From Bradyrhizobium sp. Rc3b (GTDB lineage Bacteria; Pseudomonadota; Alphaproteobacteria; Rhizobiales; Xanthobacteraceae), in contig NZ_FOUS01000021.1 in the NCBI RefSeq assembly GCF_900114915.1, forward strand, positions 62,001 to 126,000: 64,000 nucleotides of DNA, read 5' to 3'. Shown here piece by piece: positions 7,116-16,406 of this stretch. The notes under the pieces were generated by a model. It searched no databases. It worked only from the letters and a program-made list of their open reading frames with translations, and was not told where the DNA came from. Each line of letters opens with the position of its first letter. The first letter of the stretch is position 1. A program made the translations under genes and the position numbers.

Positions 7116-8834
7116 ATGAATACGGGACAGGCACAGTGGAGTGCAGGTTCTTCCTCGGCCCCTTATGAAGACGCGGACCAGGAAAGCTACCTCGTCGGCT
7201 TCAATCGGGCCGTGGCGAATTTGGTCGAGACCTTGACGGGGTATCGGACCCCGGCCTCCGCGCGCGCGCAGATCCTGGACAATTGGGTTGCCGAAGAGGG
7301 GCAGGGCTTAGCCGAGAATAGGCAACAGGGCCGCAGACGAATCAGGAATTCGGAAAACACAGGCTCGCGCTCGCTGGATGTGTCCTCGCTCTCGCTGACA
7401 GCTCTGCCCGCCGCCCTGCCGCCAAGGTTGCTGGAACTGCGCGCCAGGCACAACGACCTAAGCAGCCTGCCTGCTATGTTCCCACCCGGGCTCCAGCATC
7501 TTCTCATTAGCCATAACCGCTTGACCAGTTTGCCGGACGATCTTCCGGCGACCCTCTCTGAGCTGGAGGTCGCTGACAACAGCTTGACCAGTCTGCCGGC
7601 AAACCTTCCGGCTGGGCTCGAGATCCTAAACGCAAACGACAACCGGCTAACCAGCCTGCCGAACGGTCTCCCGCGGCGGCTCACCTCGCTTGCCGTCAGT
7701 GGCAATCAGCTGACCGAGCTTCCCGCGTCCTTCCCATCGGGTCTCATTGAACTCGATGTCAGCAGCAATCAATTGACCAACGTCCCCGAGTCCCTTCCGA
7801 GCTGGCTTCAGTCGCTCAATCTCAGCGGTAACCGGCTGACCAGCCTGCCCGAGGAACTCTTATCGAGGAGTTTTAGCTATCCTCATTTGGAGAACCTTGA
7901 GTTCGGCGATAACCCATTTCCGGACGAGGTCCGCGCTCACCTCGCGGCACCGCATCTTGAGCAGCGGCCTCTGTACGACGCTGCCGCGCACTGGCTGGGG
8001 GACGATCCGGAGGCACTGGCCATGTGGCAGCACTTTGCGGATGAGCCAGGCGCCCAAGACTACGCTCAATTCCTGGAGAGGCTACGAGGCACCGTGAACT
8101 ACGGCAATGACGCGTTTCGGCAAGCAGTGGCTGATGATCTGCGGCGGGCGGCCACCAATCCGACATTGCGCGAGCACTTCTTCACACAGGCTTCCGAGGC
8201 CAACACGAGCTGCGAGGATCGTGTTACTCTGCACTGGAACGGTATGCAGACCGCGCGTGTTAGCGCTGAGGTCGGGGACGGGGTGTACGACGACCGTCTT
8301 GGTGAACTGATCCAGCGCGGCCGCGTTGCGTTCCGCCTGGAGGCGCTGGACGAGATCGCGCGCGAGAGGGTCAACTCGCTCGCCAGCGACAACCCGAATC
8401 TAGACGACATCGAAGTTTACCTGGCCTATCAACATCGGCTGCGCGAGCCGCTGGAGCTCACTCATGTCGCCCCTGACATGCGCTTCCTGGCGGTCTCTCA
8501 CGTAAGCGAGGATGATGCGACGGAGGCGCTCGAGCTGGTCCGGCAGCGGGAAGGACGCCAGTTCGCCGACTACGTGGCAACGCGCTGGCAGCCCTGGGAA
8601 ACGGTGCTGAGGCGCATCGCTCCGGACGAATATGAAGCGATGCAAGACCGGCTCGTCGAGGCCATGGGCGAAGAGTTTCAAACCCGCTTGGATCAGCGAA
8701 TGGCTCAGCATAATCTTCTAGGCGATTCGGATGCCGAGCGGGTGCTTGGAGCCCAAGTCCGAAACGAGATCGCTGGCGAGATCAAACGCGAGGTCATGCA
8801 CCGTGTGCTCGCAGAGCGTGGCTTCGGACTATGA
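7116..8834 (+). CDS. nopM: LRR-NEL E3 ubiquitin ligase, type III effector (NopM-like)
   Basis: A 572-residue protein from ATG 7116, supported by GGAG at 7106-7109; the frame is open further upstream but that part has no effector character. Residues about 86-265 contain eight to nine 20-21-residue leucine-rich repeats of the bacterial LPx type (e.g. LTSLPDDLPATLSELEVADN). The C-terminal NEL domain carries the catalytic cysteine C366 in the motif SCEDRVTLHWN. NEL enzymes are secreted by type III systems and ubiquitinate host proteins; rhizobial NopM is the reference. The tts-box-like element upstream and secretion-type Ser/Ala/Gln-rich N-terminus (residues 1-20) fit this. A 572-residue length is typical. 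Catalytic activity is inferred from the intact Cys motif. Confidence 0.88.
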   Translation: MNTGQAQWSAGSSSAPYEDADQESYLVGFNRAVANLVETLTGYRTPASARAQILDNWVAEEGQGLAENRQQGRRRIRNSENTGSRSLDVSSLSLTALPAALPPRLLELRARHNDLSSLPAMFPPGLQHLLISHNRLTSLPDDLPATLSELEVADNSLTSLPANLPAGLEILNANDNRLTSLPNGLPRRLTSLAVSGNQLTELPASFPSGLIELDVSSNQLTNVPESLPSWLQSLNLSGNRLTSLPEELLSRSFSYPHLENLEFGDNPFPDEVRAHLAAPHLEQRPLYDAAAHWLGDDPEALAMWQHFADEPGAQDYAQFLERLRGTVNYGNDAFRQAVADDLRRAATNPTLREHFFTQASEANTSCEDRVTLHWNGMQTARVSAEVGDGVYDDRLGELIQRGRVAFRLEALDEIARERVNSLASDNPNLDDIEVYLAYQHRLREPLELTHVAPDMRFLAVSHVSEDDATEALELVRQREGRQFADYVATRWQPWETVLRRIAPDEYEAMQDRLVEAMGEEFQTRLDQRMAQHNLLGDSDAERVLGAQVRNEIAGEIKREVMHRVLAERGFGL

Positions 8835-8843
8835 GACTCTAAA

Positions 8844-8879
8844 CCGCCGCAGAGAGTATCTATTATTGCTCTGCGGCGG
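8844..8879 (+). terminator. Hairpin after the nopM-like gene
   Basis: Perfect 11-bp stem CCGCCGCAGAG (8844-8854) / CTCTGCGGCGG (8869-8879) with a 14-nt AT-rich loop, 10 bp after the stop codon. There is no T-run, so it may be a transcript-stabilising hairpin rather than a classical terminator. Confidence 0.55.
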
Positions 8880-8882
8880 CAC

Positions 8883-10349
8883 CTAAAGATCAATCGTGAG
8901 ACCTCGTTTATCGCTGCCAAGGTGCTTTTGCGCCTTGGCAAGCGTGCTGCCGTCGATGAGAGCCTTTCGGACTTGCCGAGTGACGAAAATTCCCGCGCGC
9001 GAGAGGCGAGGGTGTATCTGCGTCGCGTCGAAAGCCGCTGCGGGACGAGAGCTCCGTCGGTCGAAAAGTTGGTTGGGGAGACCAAGGCGCGCAGCGGTGA
9101 AATATGCGTTGCGGACGCGTGCTGCCACCAACCAGCTCGGTTTGATGAGGCAGCTACCTGTTCGGCAGGTCTATTTGACTTCGGTCCTTCCCGCGAAATC
9201 CATCTTGGCAAGTAGGTTGTGGAGTCCACCGTCCACTCGAACCAAAATGGAAGTTAGCGGCAACGTGACTCGGCGCTTTGTCGGCCCTGAAAAGCGCTGT
9301 CCCTGCCACGCGCCGCTAACTTCGGTGGCTTGCCTGCCTAGCAAAGCTACCACCTCGCCTTCCCGGGAGTGTCGTCGAGCTCGCGGGCCTGTAGATGGTA
9401 GCCCCAAGAGCGCTCGGGGGCGCCTACCAGAATTGATGGCTGGCCTTCACTTCGTGAAGGCGCACGATGAGGTGAGGTTTGCCCGCACAAGAGGGGCAGA
9501 AGCACGTCAGGATGACGCCCCCTCTGAGGCCGCAGCTCGCAAGCTCCGACAACTTTGGGCGCTCACCTCAGCCGCGTAAAAAGGCCCCGAGCATCTCCGG
9601 CCCTGATGCAGACAGCCGGAGCTAGACCGTGGTGTGCGAGCTCGGACTGAGCACGCTACTGACTATTCTGAGCCGGTGTCCGCTCGATTGCACTTTCAGC
9701 TCCGCGCATGCCTGATGCAAGTTTTTCAACAAGCCATAGCGGTTTTCATCGCGGCGTCTTTTAAACCATCGAACGCGCGAGCATCGACACTTGGAATTAC
9801 TCATTCTCGTTCGACAATAAAGTAAAGTCCGGTACGGTCCAAACAAGGCTCAGACTCGTCCGGACTCATTGATCGAACACTGAAAAGCGGATGAGAGGAG
9901 GAGCGCGCCAGATGCGGCAATTGTGACGTGATCGGCGCCGGTGGAAGATGGAACTGCTACAGCATTGATCGTTGGATCTGACGTCAAGAACCGGCGGCGC
10001 CTCGCCATTTAGTACTCGCCGGTCGGTAGGCATTGGCCTCAAACTCCGTCCAGGCAAGTTCGGCTTCCGTGCGTGCACACGGAATGGAGTAAAGTTGCTG
10101 GGGAGTGTGCCGCAGATTCCGGCGGCTCCGGTTCACCGTCTGAACAATCGCCGCCGGCACGGGGGGGCTAATTGCTGCAATGCAGCATTATGCTCGTGAC
10201 CGTTAGCAGGTCATGGGGCGCAACGATAGTTCACGGCTTCGCAGGGTATTGCGTGTTCGAAGCGCCCTATAGTTGCACGCTTCGGGCGTGTATTTTGTGG
10301 ATCTTTTCTCCATCTCACGCTGCACTGCAGCGCTGATGGGCTTGACAAA
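8883..10349. other. Long gene-poor accessory stretch
   Basis: About 1.4 kb with several overlapping open frames but none with recognisable domains, start signals or neighbours. A minus-strand frame at 8883-9131 ends KALIDGSTLAKAQKHLGSDKRG..., faintly transposase-like but not assignable. A structured inverted repeat sits at 9250-9323. The region reads like eroded mobile DNA between the effector and the toxin-antitoxin-like trio. Confidence 0.4.
9250..9323. repeat. Nested inverted repeat (two-level hairpin)
   Basis: Outer perfect 12-bp arms GAAGTTAGCGGC (9250-9261) and GCCGCTAACTTC (9312-9323). Inside them lie inner 7-bp arms GCGCTTT (9273-9279) and AAAGCGC (9291-9297) with an 11-nt loop. Could be a structured RNA, a recombination or IS-end structure, or a terminator of a lost gene. 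Confidence 0.5.
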
Positions 10350-10370
10350 ATATAAGGAATTCCCTATATG
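10342..10370 (+). promoter_or_regulatory. Promoter/operator of the toxin-XRE trio
   Basis: TTGACA at 10342-10347 followed after 17 bp by TATATG. Overlapping it is a near-perfect 20-bp palindrome, ATATAAGGAATTCCCTATAT (10350-10369; 18 of 20 positions symmetric), that covers the putative ribosome binding site AAGGA and the ATG at 10368. This is the arrangement expected for autorepression by the XRE protein encoded downstream. If the TATATG is the real -10, the transcript would start inside the gene, so the -35/-10 reading may be coincidental while the palindrome is still an operator. Confidence 0.5.
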
Positions 10371-10733
10371 CTTGTTTCGTTCGAATATCCGCACTTGGGA
10401 GACGCGGCTGATGAGTTGGAGCAGCTTGGACACGATTTCGCCTGCGAGGTCCTGCTGTACCTCCAGAAAATTCACAGCGGAGCGGTGGACGCCAGAGATC
10501 TGTCGCCCTTCTATACGTATAGGGGGATTGAGATGTTCCAAGCGGTCGGAGCGAACAAGTTTGCGATCTTCGCTGTTGAAATTGATGATGATGGCGACGC
10601 GGTGGTGACGCTGATGCTCGCGGCTGAGCATGGCGTGCCGATGTATGCTGGAGGGGCCTCCTGGAATGGCAACGACTATAGTGCATTGAAGACCGGAATA
10701 CTGAATGCGCGAGCTTCAGTTTGGTTTAAATGA
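10368..10733 (+). CDS. Putative RelE/HigB-like toxin
   Basis: A 121-residue acidic protein with ATG at 10368 and AAGGA nine bases upstream. Segments such as EVLLYLQKIHSGAVDARDLSPFYTYRGIEMFQ and ANKFAIFAVEI...AVVTLMLAAEHG follow the helix-then-sheet order of RelE/HigB-type toxins (two N-terminal helices, then strands ending in a hydrophobic core strand). The match is to the general layout, not to a named family. It is 15 bp upstream of an XRE gene, the order seen in HigBA-type modules. mRNA cleavage activity is only a guess. Confidence 0.5.
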   Translation: MLVSFEYPHLGDAADELEQLGHDFACEVLLYLQKIHSGAVDARDLSPFYTYRGIEMFQAVGANKFAIFAVEIDDDGDAVVTLMLAAEHGVPMYAGGASWNGNDYSALKTGILNARASVWFK

Positions 10734-10748
10734 AGAGTGGAGGCTGCA

Positions 10749-11147
10749 ATGGTCAAACTCAAAGTCGAAAAAAGCCACGAACGTAGACCGCAAGCTGTTG
10801 CTGAGGTCAGCAGCAAGGGGCGCGGTCGCTCGCTCGCCGACCTTGTGGAAAAAATCGAACGTGCTGATCCAGGCCTTGCAACTGAAAAGAAACTATCGAG
10901 CGCGGCGATGCGTGCTGGAGAGTTAGTTCGAGCCATGCGCAAGGATGCCGGACTCTCACAGTCTCAATTGGCAGAAAAGCTGGACGTAAGCCAAGCTCGG
11001 GTTAGCGAAATTGAATCGGGAGTAGGAATCCAAGGACCAACCTGGGATTTGATGGAACGAATTTCAGTTGCATGCGGCAAAACGCTGGGGGTTGCTGCGT
11101 CCAGTGAGGATCTAGAACTCGCGGCTCACATGCCTATGGCTATATAG
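10749..11147 (+). CDS. XRE-family antitoxin-like regulator
   Basis: A 132-residue protein; start ATG 10749 is fixed by GGAGG at 10739-10743. A basic N-terminal extension (1-50) precedes a Cro/C1-type helix-turn-helix at about 56-112 (LVRAMRKDAGLSQSQLAEKL ... SQARVSEIESG). Following directly after the toxin-like gene, it is the probable antitoxin and repressor of the palindrome at 10350-10369. Confidence 0.78.
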   Translation: MVKLKVEKSHERRPQAVAEVSSKGRGRSLADLVEKIERADPGLATEKKLSSAAMRAGELVRAMRKDAGLSQSQLAEKLDVSQARVSEIESGVGIQGPTWDLMERISVACGKTLGVAASSEDLELAAHMPMAI

Positions 11148-11177
11148 TCTGGGTCTGCCGATGAGAACCTGAAGTAG

Positions 11178-11480
11178 ATGGGGTACTCTTGGTGGGACGC
11201 ACTCAAAGATTTTCTGGGCGCCGCGAGTCCGATATTCATTGCAGTGCCGTGGCTGAGAGATTTCTGGCTGCGTCATCGGAAGTCGCAGGTCGAACAAGTC
11301 GAAGCAACCGGGCGCCTCGGTCGATTAAAAGTATCGATCGAAGGTGCAATCCGACAAAAAATCGAATCGCCGAAAGTCGCAGACTTCGTGTGGACCATCC
11401 TTGGTCTCGCGCTGATACTCGCGAGCTTTTTAATTGCGTTTGTTCGAGGTCTCAGTGATCTCCTCGGGCAACCCAGCTAA
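11178..11480 (+). CDS. Small membrane protein after the XRE gene
   Basis: A 100-residue protein with a hydrophobic N-terminal stretch (FLGAASPIFIAVPWLRDFWL), a basic helical middle and a C-terminal transmembrane helix (VWTILGLALILASFLIAFV). It lies 30 bp after the XRE gene on the same strand. No family recognised. It may be a third component of the module or an independent hypothetical gene. Confidence 0.5.
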   Translation: MGYSWWDALKDFLGAASPIFIAVPWLRDFWLRHRKSQVEQVEATGRLGRLKVSIEGAIRQKIESPKVADFVWTILGLALILASFLIAFVRGLSDLLGQPS

Positions 11481-12382
11481 GTCTCGCGATGGCGTCTCGC
11501 ATTGAGCCGGTGTGAGTCCTCGGCACCTTCCGGCAGCACGTGGATCCGTCGCCTCGTCCGAAGATTGCGCGCCATCGTTAGATGCGCCTTTCGCGGAGGG
11601 GAGCGCGCGGTCGCCCACGAGAAACGATATGCCGGATACGCACGAAGGACGCTTAGACGCAGTCTTCATGAGTGCATCCTTAGGAACGTAAGTATCTGCG
11701 TGATGAGCCTGGGAGTTGTAGTCAGCTAGATCAGTTGTTTGCCCAGGCGCGCGAAGATCATTCGCCGGTCCGACGAAATGCCTGAGTTATACAACCTGAC
11801 TGTGTTCGGTTGTGGGTGCTTCTGAGCCTTATATTGAGCAATCGCCCTGTCGATAATGTCCCAGTCTGCTGTAGATAGATCGGATAGGAGCCTCCACCGC
11901 CGAGGGCAGCGGGTTCGGCCTGCCTTGCCTCAGCCAAGTGCTGCTCAAGGCCATCTTGTCCGGCCTGGCTGCTTGTCGGGCTCTTGCGAGACGGCGTGTT
12001 GCACTTGCGACCAAGCTTGGCACGTTAATCGAGTCAAATCTTGCGGGCGGCTAGACTCGCCTCCAGGATCACCTGAACAGGTCTGCATAGTGCGGAAGCT
12101 TTCGAGAACCTGACCTGGCCATGGTTTCGGACGGGAGGTTATTCGCTAACCGATCTCGGAAATGACGCGCTCGGGACCAGCCTCTCCTGAGCAATCCGCC
12201 CGATTTCCCTGGAGAACTAACGACATCCCTTTCCCATAATCCCTTTTAGCTGGCCTCCCGTCATATCCGTCCTAACGCCTGGTCTAGGGCAGATGCGGCC
12301 GGTCACCGTCTTTCCAAAGAGATCGCGAAGTTCCGATTCCATGCGTCATGAGAAGCTGGGAGCAAAAGGGCGCGTACGATGA
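11481..12382. other. Gene-poor stretch
   Basis: About 900 bp with only short overlapping frames without domains or ribosome binding sites. Nothing assignable is seen on either strand. It separates the accessory region from the porin gene, which ends here on the minus strand. Confidence 0.4.
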
Positions 12383-13951
12383 TCAGAAGAATATCAACGT
12401 AGACACCAGCAGATTGAGCGCGTGTTCCGTTTGGGCCGTGTGTGTGATGCTTGTCGGGTGATGAATATATGACAATCCGATGGCTGCATATATTCCCGGA
12501 GCGAGATGCGCAGTGTATGTCCCCGTGATTGCTGTGGTCTCGCGGTGCGCAAGCTGGCCTTTAGCCCGAGCAGCATCCACTGCAGGCTTGCTCCAAGCCG
12601 TGTTGGTCGCAACGAGAGCAATCAGATCACCGGGCCGACTATCAAAAGCTCCCTTCGCATAAAGACGCAGCTCGTAATACCAGCTGATCCTGTTGAGCTC
12701 AGGTGGAGCTCCCATGATGGAGAAGCCGCCGTAGATGCCGCGAGACGGCGACTCAAGGGCGTCACTCTGCCAGAGCTGCCTGTCCGCAGCGATGTAGTGA
12801 AAATTATTCCCACTCTCCCTTTGTTGCTTGGGATCTGCCAAATTCACGTAGCGGCTACTGTTCAAACCAACGCCCGCCCGCAGCCACGTGTCGGGTACGC
12901 CGGGAGCAGCCTTGCTCTTGTAGCCGGCTTCTTCAACGAGAAGGATGCCTGCATTGGCCGTGCTCCAGGTCAAGCCGGTGGGGTTCTCGGTTATGTGGGC
13001 ATAGGCACCATCTGGACTGATTGAGCGCTGTACCGAGACCTTGTTGTACACGTGATCGTCAAAATTGTACTTCAAGTTGACCGCCGGCGTCGGCGCAGCA
13101 TTGGTGCTCATCCCTGCCTGGAACAAGGCAGACATGTTCGACCCTGTAATCCCTCCGAACAATGTGCCGGTGAACTCATTCTGGTTTCTGAGGTAGCCAA
13201 GTTTGAGTTCTAGCGTCCTGTCGAAGAAAGTCTGATAGTAGGCGAGCGTATTGATTCCCACTCGATCTGGTCCCGGGCGATCCCACGTCCAGTATTGCTG
13301 CTCGGCTCCAAAGACAATCTGTCCGTCCGCAATGCCAAACCGGCTGAGATCGTAGGTGACGATCATGAAGTTTGCCGACGCGAAGGTCGGATTCTGGCCC
13401 ATATAGAGCTGGTTTGCGATAGTGCTTCTGGCTGAATTCGGCAGCTGGTTGTTTGCAAAGCTGTTGTGTGTCCAGCCGATGTAGCCAATGCCGACATCTG
13501 CCAGCGCCGATCTAACGCCGTCCTTGTCTTGATCAATCGTGTCCGCAGGGCCAGGTATGTTGAACCACGACCCTTTTTCACGCAGCTTGTCGTACCTTTC
13601 GAAGGGATCGATCGTCCTTTGCGACCTCGTCTGAGCAGCTCTGCCCGTATTGCCGCGCTTCTCGAACGGCACTGCGGGACCTGCTGATGGCGCCGGGACA
13701 GGAGGGCGGATTGTCTGACGGATCAGGTCGATCGGTAGCTTTGCGGCTCGACCGGAAGTCTTTCCTCTTTGGCTGGCCTGATCCACAGGATGGTTACTTG
13801 GATCAAGTCCGCTCGCGGTTTGTGCCACTACGCAATTGCCAACCAGACAAGCCGCTAGCGAAAATGCGGCAACAAGCCGACATTGCTTTGCCCTTGGTCT
13901 GGAGTTGAAAGAAAGTGCTGCCGTAGCCGCGTATGTCCGAGGCGAGGTCAT
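12383..13951 (-). CDS. OprB-type carbohydrate-selective porin
   Basis: A 522-residue outer-membrane protein when started at MTSPRTYAA (13951); the frame is open to 14350 but that extension is low-complexity and unlike a coding start (13990 is a second option). A signal peptide core (LVAAFSLAACLVGNCVVAQ) is followed by a Pro-rich linker and then a barrel domain beginning WFNIPGPADTIDQDKDGVRSAL. Repeated amphipathic strands follow (FGAEQQYWTWDRPG, LELKLGYLRNQNEF, LWQSDALESPSRGIYGGFSI) ending in a C-terminal phenylalanine (LIFF), the sorting signal of barrels. OprB porins admit sugars and small solutes. It may serve the importers encoded downstream. Confidence 0.78.
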   Translation of the reverse strand: MTSPRTYAATAALSFNSRPRAKQCRLVAAFSLAACLVGNCVVAQTASGLDPSNHPVDQASQRGKTSGRAAKLPIDLIRQTIRPPVPAPSAGPAVPFEKRGNTGRAAQTRSQRTIDPFERYDKLREKGSWFNIPGPADTIDQDKDGVRSALADVGIGYIGWTHNSFANNQLPNSARSTIANQLYMGQNPTFASANFMIVTYDLSRFGIADGQIVFGAEQQYWTWDRPGPDRVGINTLAYYQTFFDRTLELKLGYLRNQNEFTGTLFGGITGSNMSALFQAGMSTNAAPTPAVNLKYNFDDHVYNKVSVQRSISPDGAYAHITENPTGLTWSTANAGILLVEEAGYKSKAAPGVPDTWLRAGVGLNSSRYVNLADPKQQRESGNNFHYIAADRQLWQSDALESPSRGIYGGFSIMGAPPELNRISWYYELRLYAKGAFDSRPGDLIALVATNTAWSKPAVDAARAKGQLAHRETTAITGTYTAHLAPGIYAAIGLSYIHHPTSITHTAQTEHALNLLVSTLIFF

Positions 13952-13999
13952 CACAAGAAAGCGATCACGTATGGGGCACTTCGGGTCCATGCCTGCCGG

Positions 14000-14953
14000 C
14001 AATGAATAGATTGCGCTGCAGCCTGATTCGCCCAAAGTGAGCTCCCGGCGTTTTTGCGTCCAGGGGCGAGGGGGACGAGCCAGAACTCGATTGATCTGAA
14101 GAAAACCACTCAGGCTTCCCCAACCTCTCAGCTCGAGGTGCGATGATGATCTGCTCTGAACACGTTGCTTGTGCATGAGGCGATGCGCCGAGCGCCAGCG
14201 GCGAGAGCTGGCTCCGCAAAATGCAGCCTCGTTACGCTGGCTACCGAGACATTCCGGATATCCACCTTGCTCACTGTGGATCGTATGCCGGGCCCGCGAA
14301 TCTGCATCGAAGGCGGCTTTCGCGATGAAACGGCAGCTAACCGAAAGCAAGGCTCACCCGGCAAGAGAGCTGGCTTCACGAAGCGCTTCATTGCTAGCGT
14401 CCTCACCGAAGGGAAAGACAATGGCCAACTTCGAAAGGACTTGCGCGCCCGGCAGCAACACCGCGGCCTCTGGTGGTGACCCACGAGATCGGAGGAATCC
14501 AGCCACCGAGCAGCTTTGGGGGGGCGGGCGAGCAATTGGTGGCTTCATCAGCGCAGCTGGCGCGGCAAAATCTGTCTTGCATCCGAATCCTTGACGTTCG
14601 CGGCGTTCGTTGGTCACGCTTGCCACGTGCCGGTCGTCTTGACCAAGCTGCAGGGATTGGTAGTTGACCAGGTGCAATAGTTCCCGGCCAGATGCAATTG
14701 AGGGCTCGGCGGGTGAGCCGTGGCGCTTACGTCACGTCCCCAGATGAAGTCGCTGGTCTCGGCACGGTGAGAGGGCGACTCCATCGAACACACTGCAGGA
14801 TCATTGGACGGCTTGCATTCCTGCTGCGGGAAGGCAAGAAAATCTGCAAGGGTCTTCTCACTGATTTGAAAGTCTAGTTCTCGATGAGACAGCTTCGCTA
14901 GCACTAGGCGCCAATCTAGACGTCGTTAGCTAATTGGAGCCGCTTGCAAACGC
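14000..14953. other. Intergenic stretch upstream of the porin
   Basis: About 950 bp between the porin start and the aminotransferase stop. Overlapping frames on the minus strand (14128-14535, 14354-14677, 14614-14904) have no recognised domain. The last encodes a 96-residue polypeptide with several cysteines that I cannot assign. The stretch may hold the porin promoter. Confidence 0.35.
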
Positions 14954-16177
14954 CTATGCGGCGATCTCTCTGACCGCGGCCGCGAGAGTGTGAACCTCCT
15001 CTATCGTGTTGTAGTAGTGTGGCGATGCCCGAACGACGTCCGGGAGGCCTCTCCGCGCTGCATCCAACGGTGTGCTTGTTGGTGGCGATACCGATACGTT
15101 TATGTTCTGCCTTGCAAGGCTCCGCATGACCTCCCCTGCGACCGCACTACGAAGTGTGAACGACACGATGGAGGCGGGACTTTCCCCGAGATCGTGAAGC
15201 AACACCCCAGCGATTGCGCCAAGCGCTGCTCGCAATTCATTCGCAAGCTGGCGGCAACGTTGTTCGATCCTCTCGATGCCAATCGAAAGCGCGTAGTCAG
15301 CGGCGATCCCAAGTCCAAGCCGCGCCGCATAGTTCGCTTCCCACGTCTCGAACCGTCGTGCGTCGGACCTAAGTTCGTAGCGCTCAGGTCCAACCCAAGG
15401 TGCGCCGAACAGGTCGATCATGGCCGGTTCAATGCCCTTCAGGAAATCGTCGCGCACGTAGAGAAAGCCTGTTCCGCGGGGGCCACGCAAGAATTTCCGG
15501 CCTGTTGCCGTGAGCATGTCGCAACCAAGTGCACGAACGTCGACGGGGATTTGGCCAACAGCCTGGCACGCATCCAGCAGGTAGGGAACACTATGCGCGC
15601 GCGCGATGCGTCCCACGGCTTCAGCTGGGTTCACCAAGCCGCCGTTGGTCGGTATCCACGTGATGGCGATCAGCCTTACGCGCTTGTCAATCATGCGTGC
15701 GAGCGCCTCCGGGTCTAGAACCTGATTTGCGTCGTCGGGTATCACCTCGACCCGTGCGCCCGTACGGCGGGCGACCTGCAAGAAGGCAACATAGTTTGCC
15801 GCAAACTCTGCGGAGGTGGTGAGAATTCGGTCGCCAGGGCCAAAACGGAGCGAATAGAAGGCCCGTTGCCACGCCAGAGTGGCGTTCTCGGTCAGGGCGA
15901 TTTCTTCGCGCTTTGAACCGACGAGGCGAGCAATGCTATCGTATACGCCCTCCAACCGCGTTGTGCTTTCGGCGCTCGCTTCGTAGCCGCCAATTTCAGC
16001 TTCGCGCTGAAGGTATGCGACCATGCCATCGAGGACGGGGCTCGGCATCAAAGCGGCGCCGGCATTATTAAGATGGATTCGATGTGCAACGCCGGGCGTA
16101 TGCATTCGCAAACGAGCGACGTCCGCATCGGAAAGATCCTCGATCGAGCTTGCGGTTTGCTCCCCGATATCCTGCAC
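14954..16177 (-). CDS. Class V aminotransferase / cysteine desulfurase-like PLP enzyme
   Basis: A 407-residue fold-type I PLP enzyme started by GTG 16177 behind AAGGGA. It has HLNNAGAALMP near the N-terminus, PLP-contact aspartate D202 (LDACQAVGQ), and the Schiff-base lysine K228 (ATGRKFLRGPRGTGFLY). The RGPRGTGFLYV motif is typical of the EgtE/isopenicillin-epimerase-like branch rather than IscS, and there is no active-site cysteine loop as in IscS. Divergent from the ammonia-lyase gene with a shared 229-bp promoter region, so probably co-regulated in the catabolic locus. Could be a lyase, epimerase or desulfurase acting on an amino acid; substrate unknown. Confidence 0.75.
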   Translation of the reverse strand: MQDIGEQTASSIEDLSDADVARLRMHTPGVAHRIHLNNAGAALMPSPVLDGMVAYLQREAEIGGYEASAESTTRLEGVYDSIARLVGSKREEIALTENATLAWQRAFYSLRFGPGDRILTTSAEFAANYVAFLQVARRTGARVEVIPDDANQVLDPEALARMIDKRVRLIAITWIPTNGGLVNPAEAVGRIARAHSVPYLLDACQAVGQIPVDVRALGCDMLTATGRKFLRGPRGTGFLYVRDDFLKGIEPAMIDLFGAPWVGPERYELRSDARRFETWEANYAARLGLGIAADYALSIGIERIEQRCRQLANELRAALGAIAGVLLHDLGESPASIVSFTLRSAVAGEVMRSLARQNINVSVSPPTSTPLDAARRGLPDVVRASPHYYNTIEEVHTLAAAVREIAA

Positions 16178-16240
16178 CAGAGATCCCTTCTTCGCGACAC
16201 AGGAGAATGCCTGATTGCTGAGCGAAAGCGGCCGTCGACC

Positions 16241-16293
16241 AGCAAAATCGCCTTAGAATATGTCTGCGAGTAGAGCCCAAACTTGCCATTTTA
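16241..16293. promoter_or_regulatory. Candidate AsnC-family operator in the divergent promoter
   Basis: AGCAAAATCGCC (16241-16252) and TTGCCATTTTA (16283-16293) resemble the two half-sites beside the AsnC gene at 18142-18152 (TTGCCGTTTTA) and 18167-18178 (AGCAAAACGGCG). The spacing and order differ between the two loci. Confidence 0.4.
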
Positions 16294-16406
16294 GGGTCAA
16301 CAATGCCGAATTCCGTCATGGATTACGCCAAAGATTGCACTAAACGGCTTCGCTGCTTGGCAAAGTACGTCCGGAAAGATCAAACTAGTTTGCCAGGAGG
16401 ATAACC

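Noticed and set aside
8896-9579. 227-residue + strand frame after the effector gene
   Set aside because: No domain, no ribosome binding site, Arg/Ala-rich composition of a shadow frame, and it contains the structured inverted repeat.
13952-14350. N-terminal extension of the porin
   Set aside because: Low-complexity, no signal peptide at its start; the signal sequence sits right after the chosen start.
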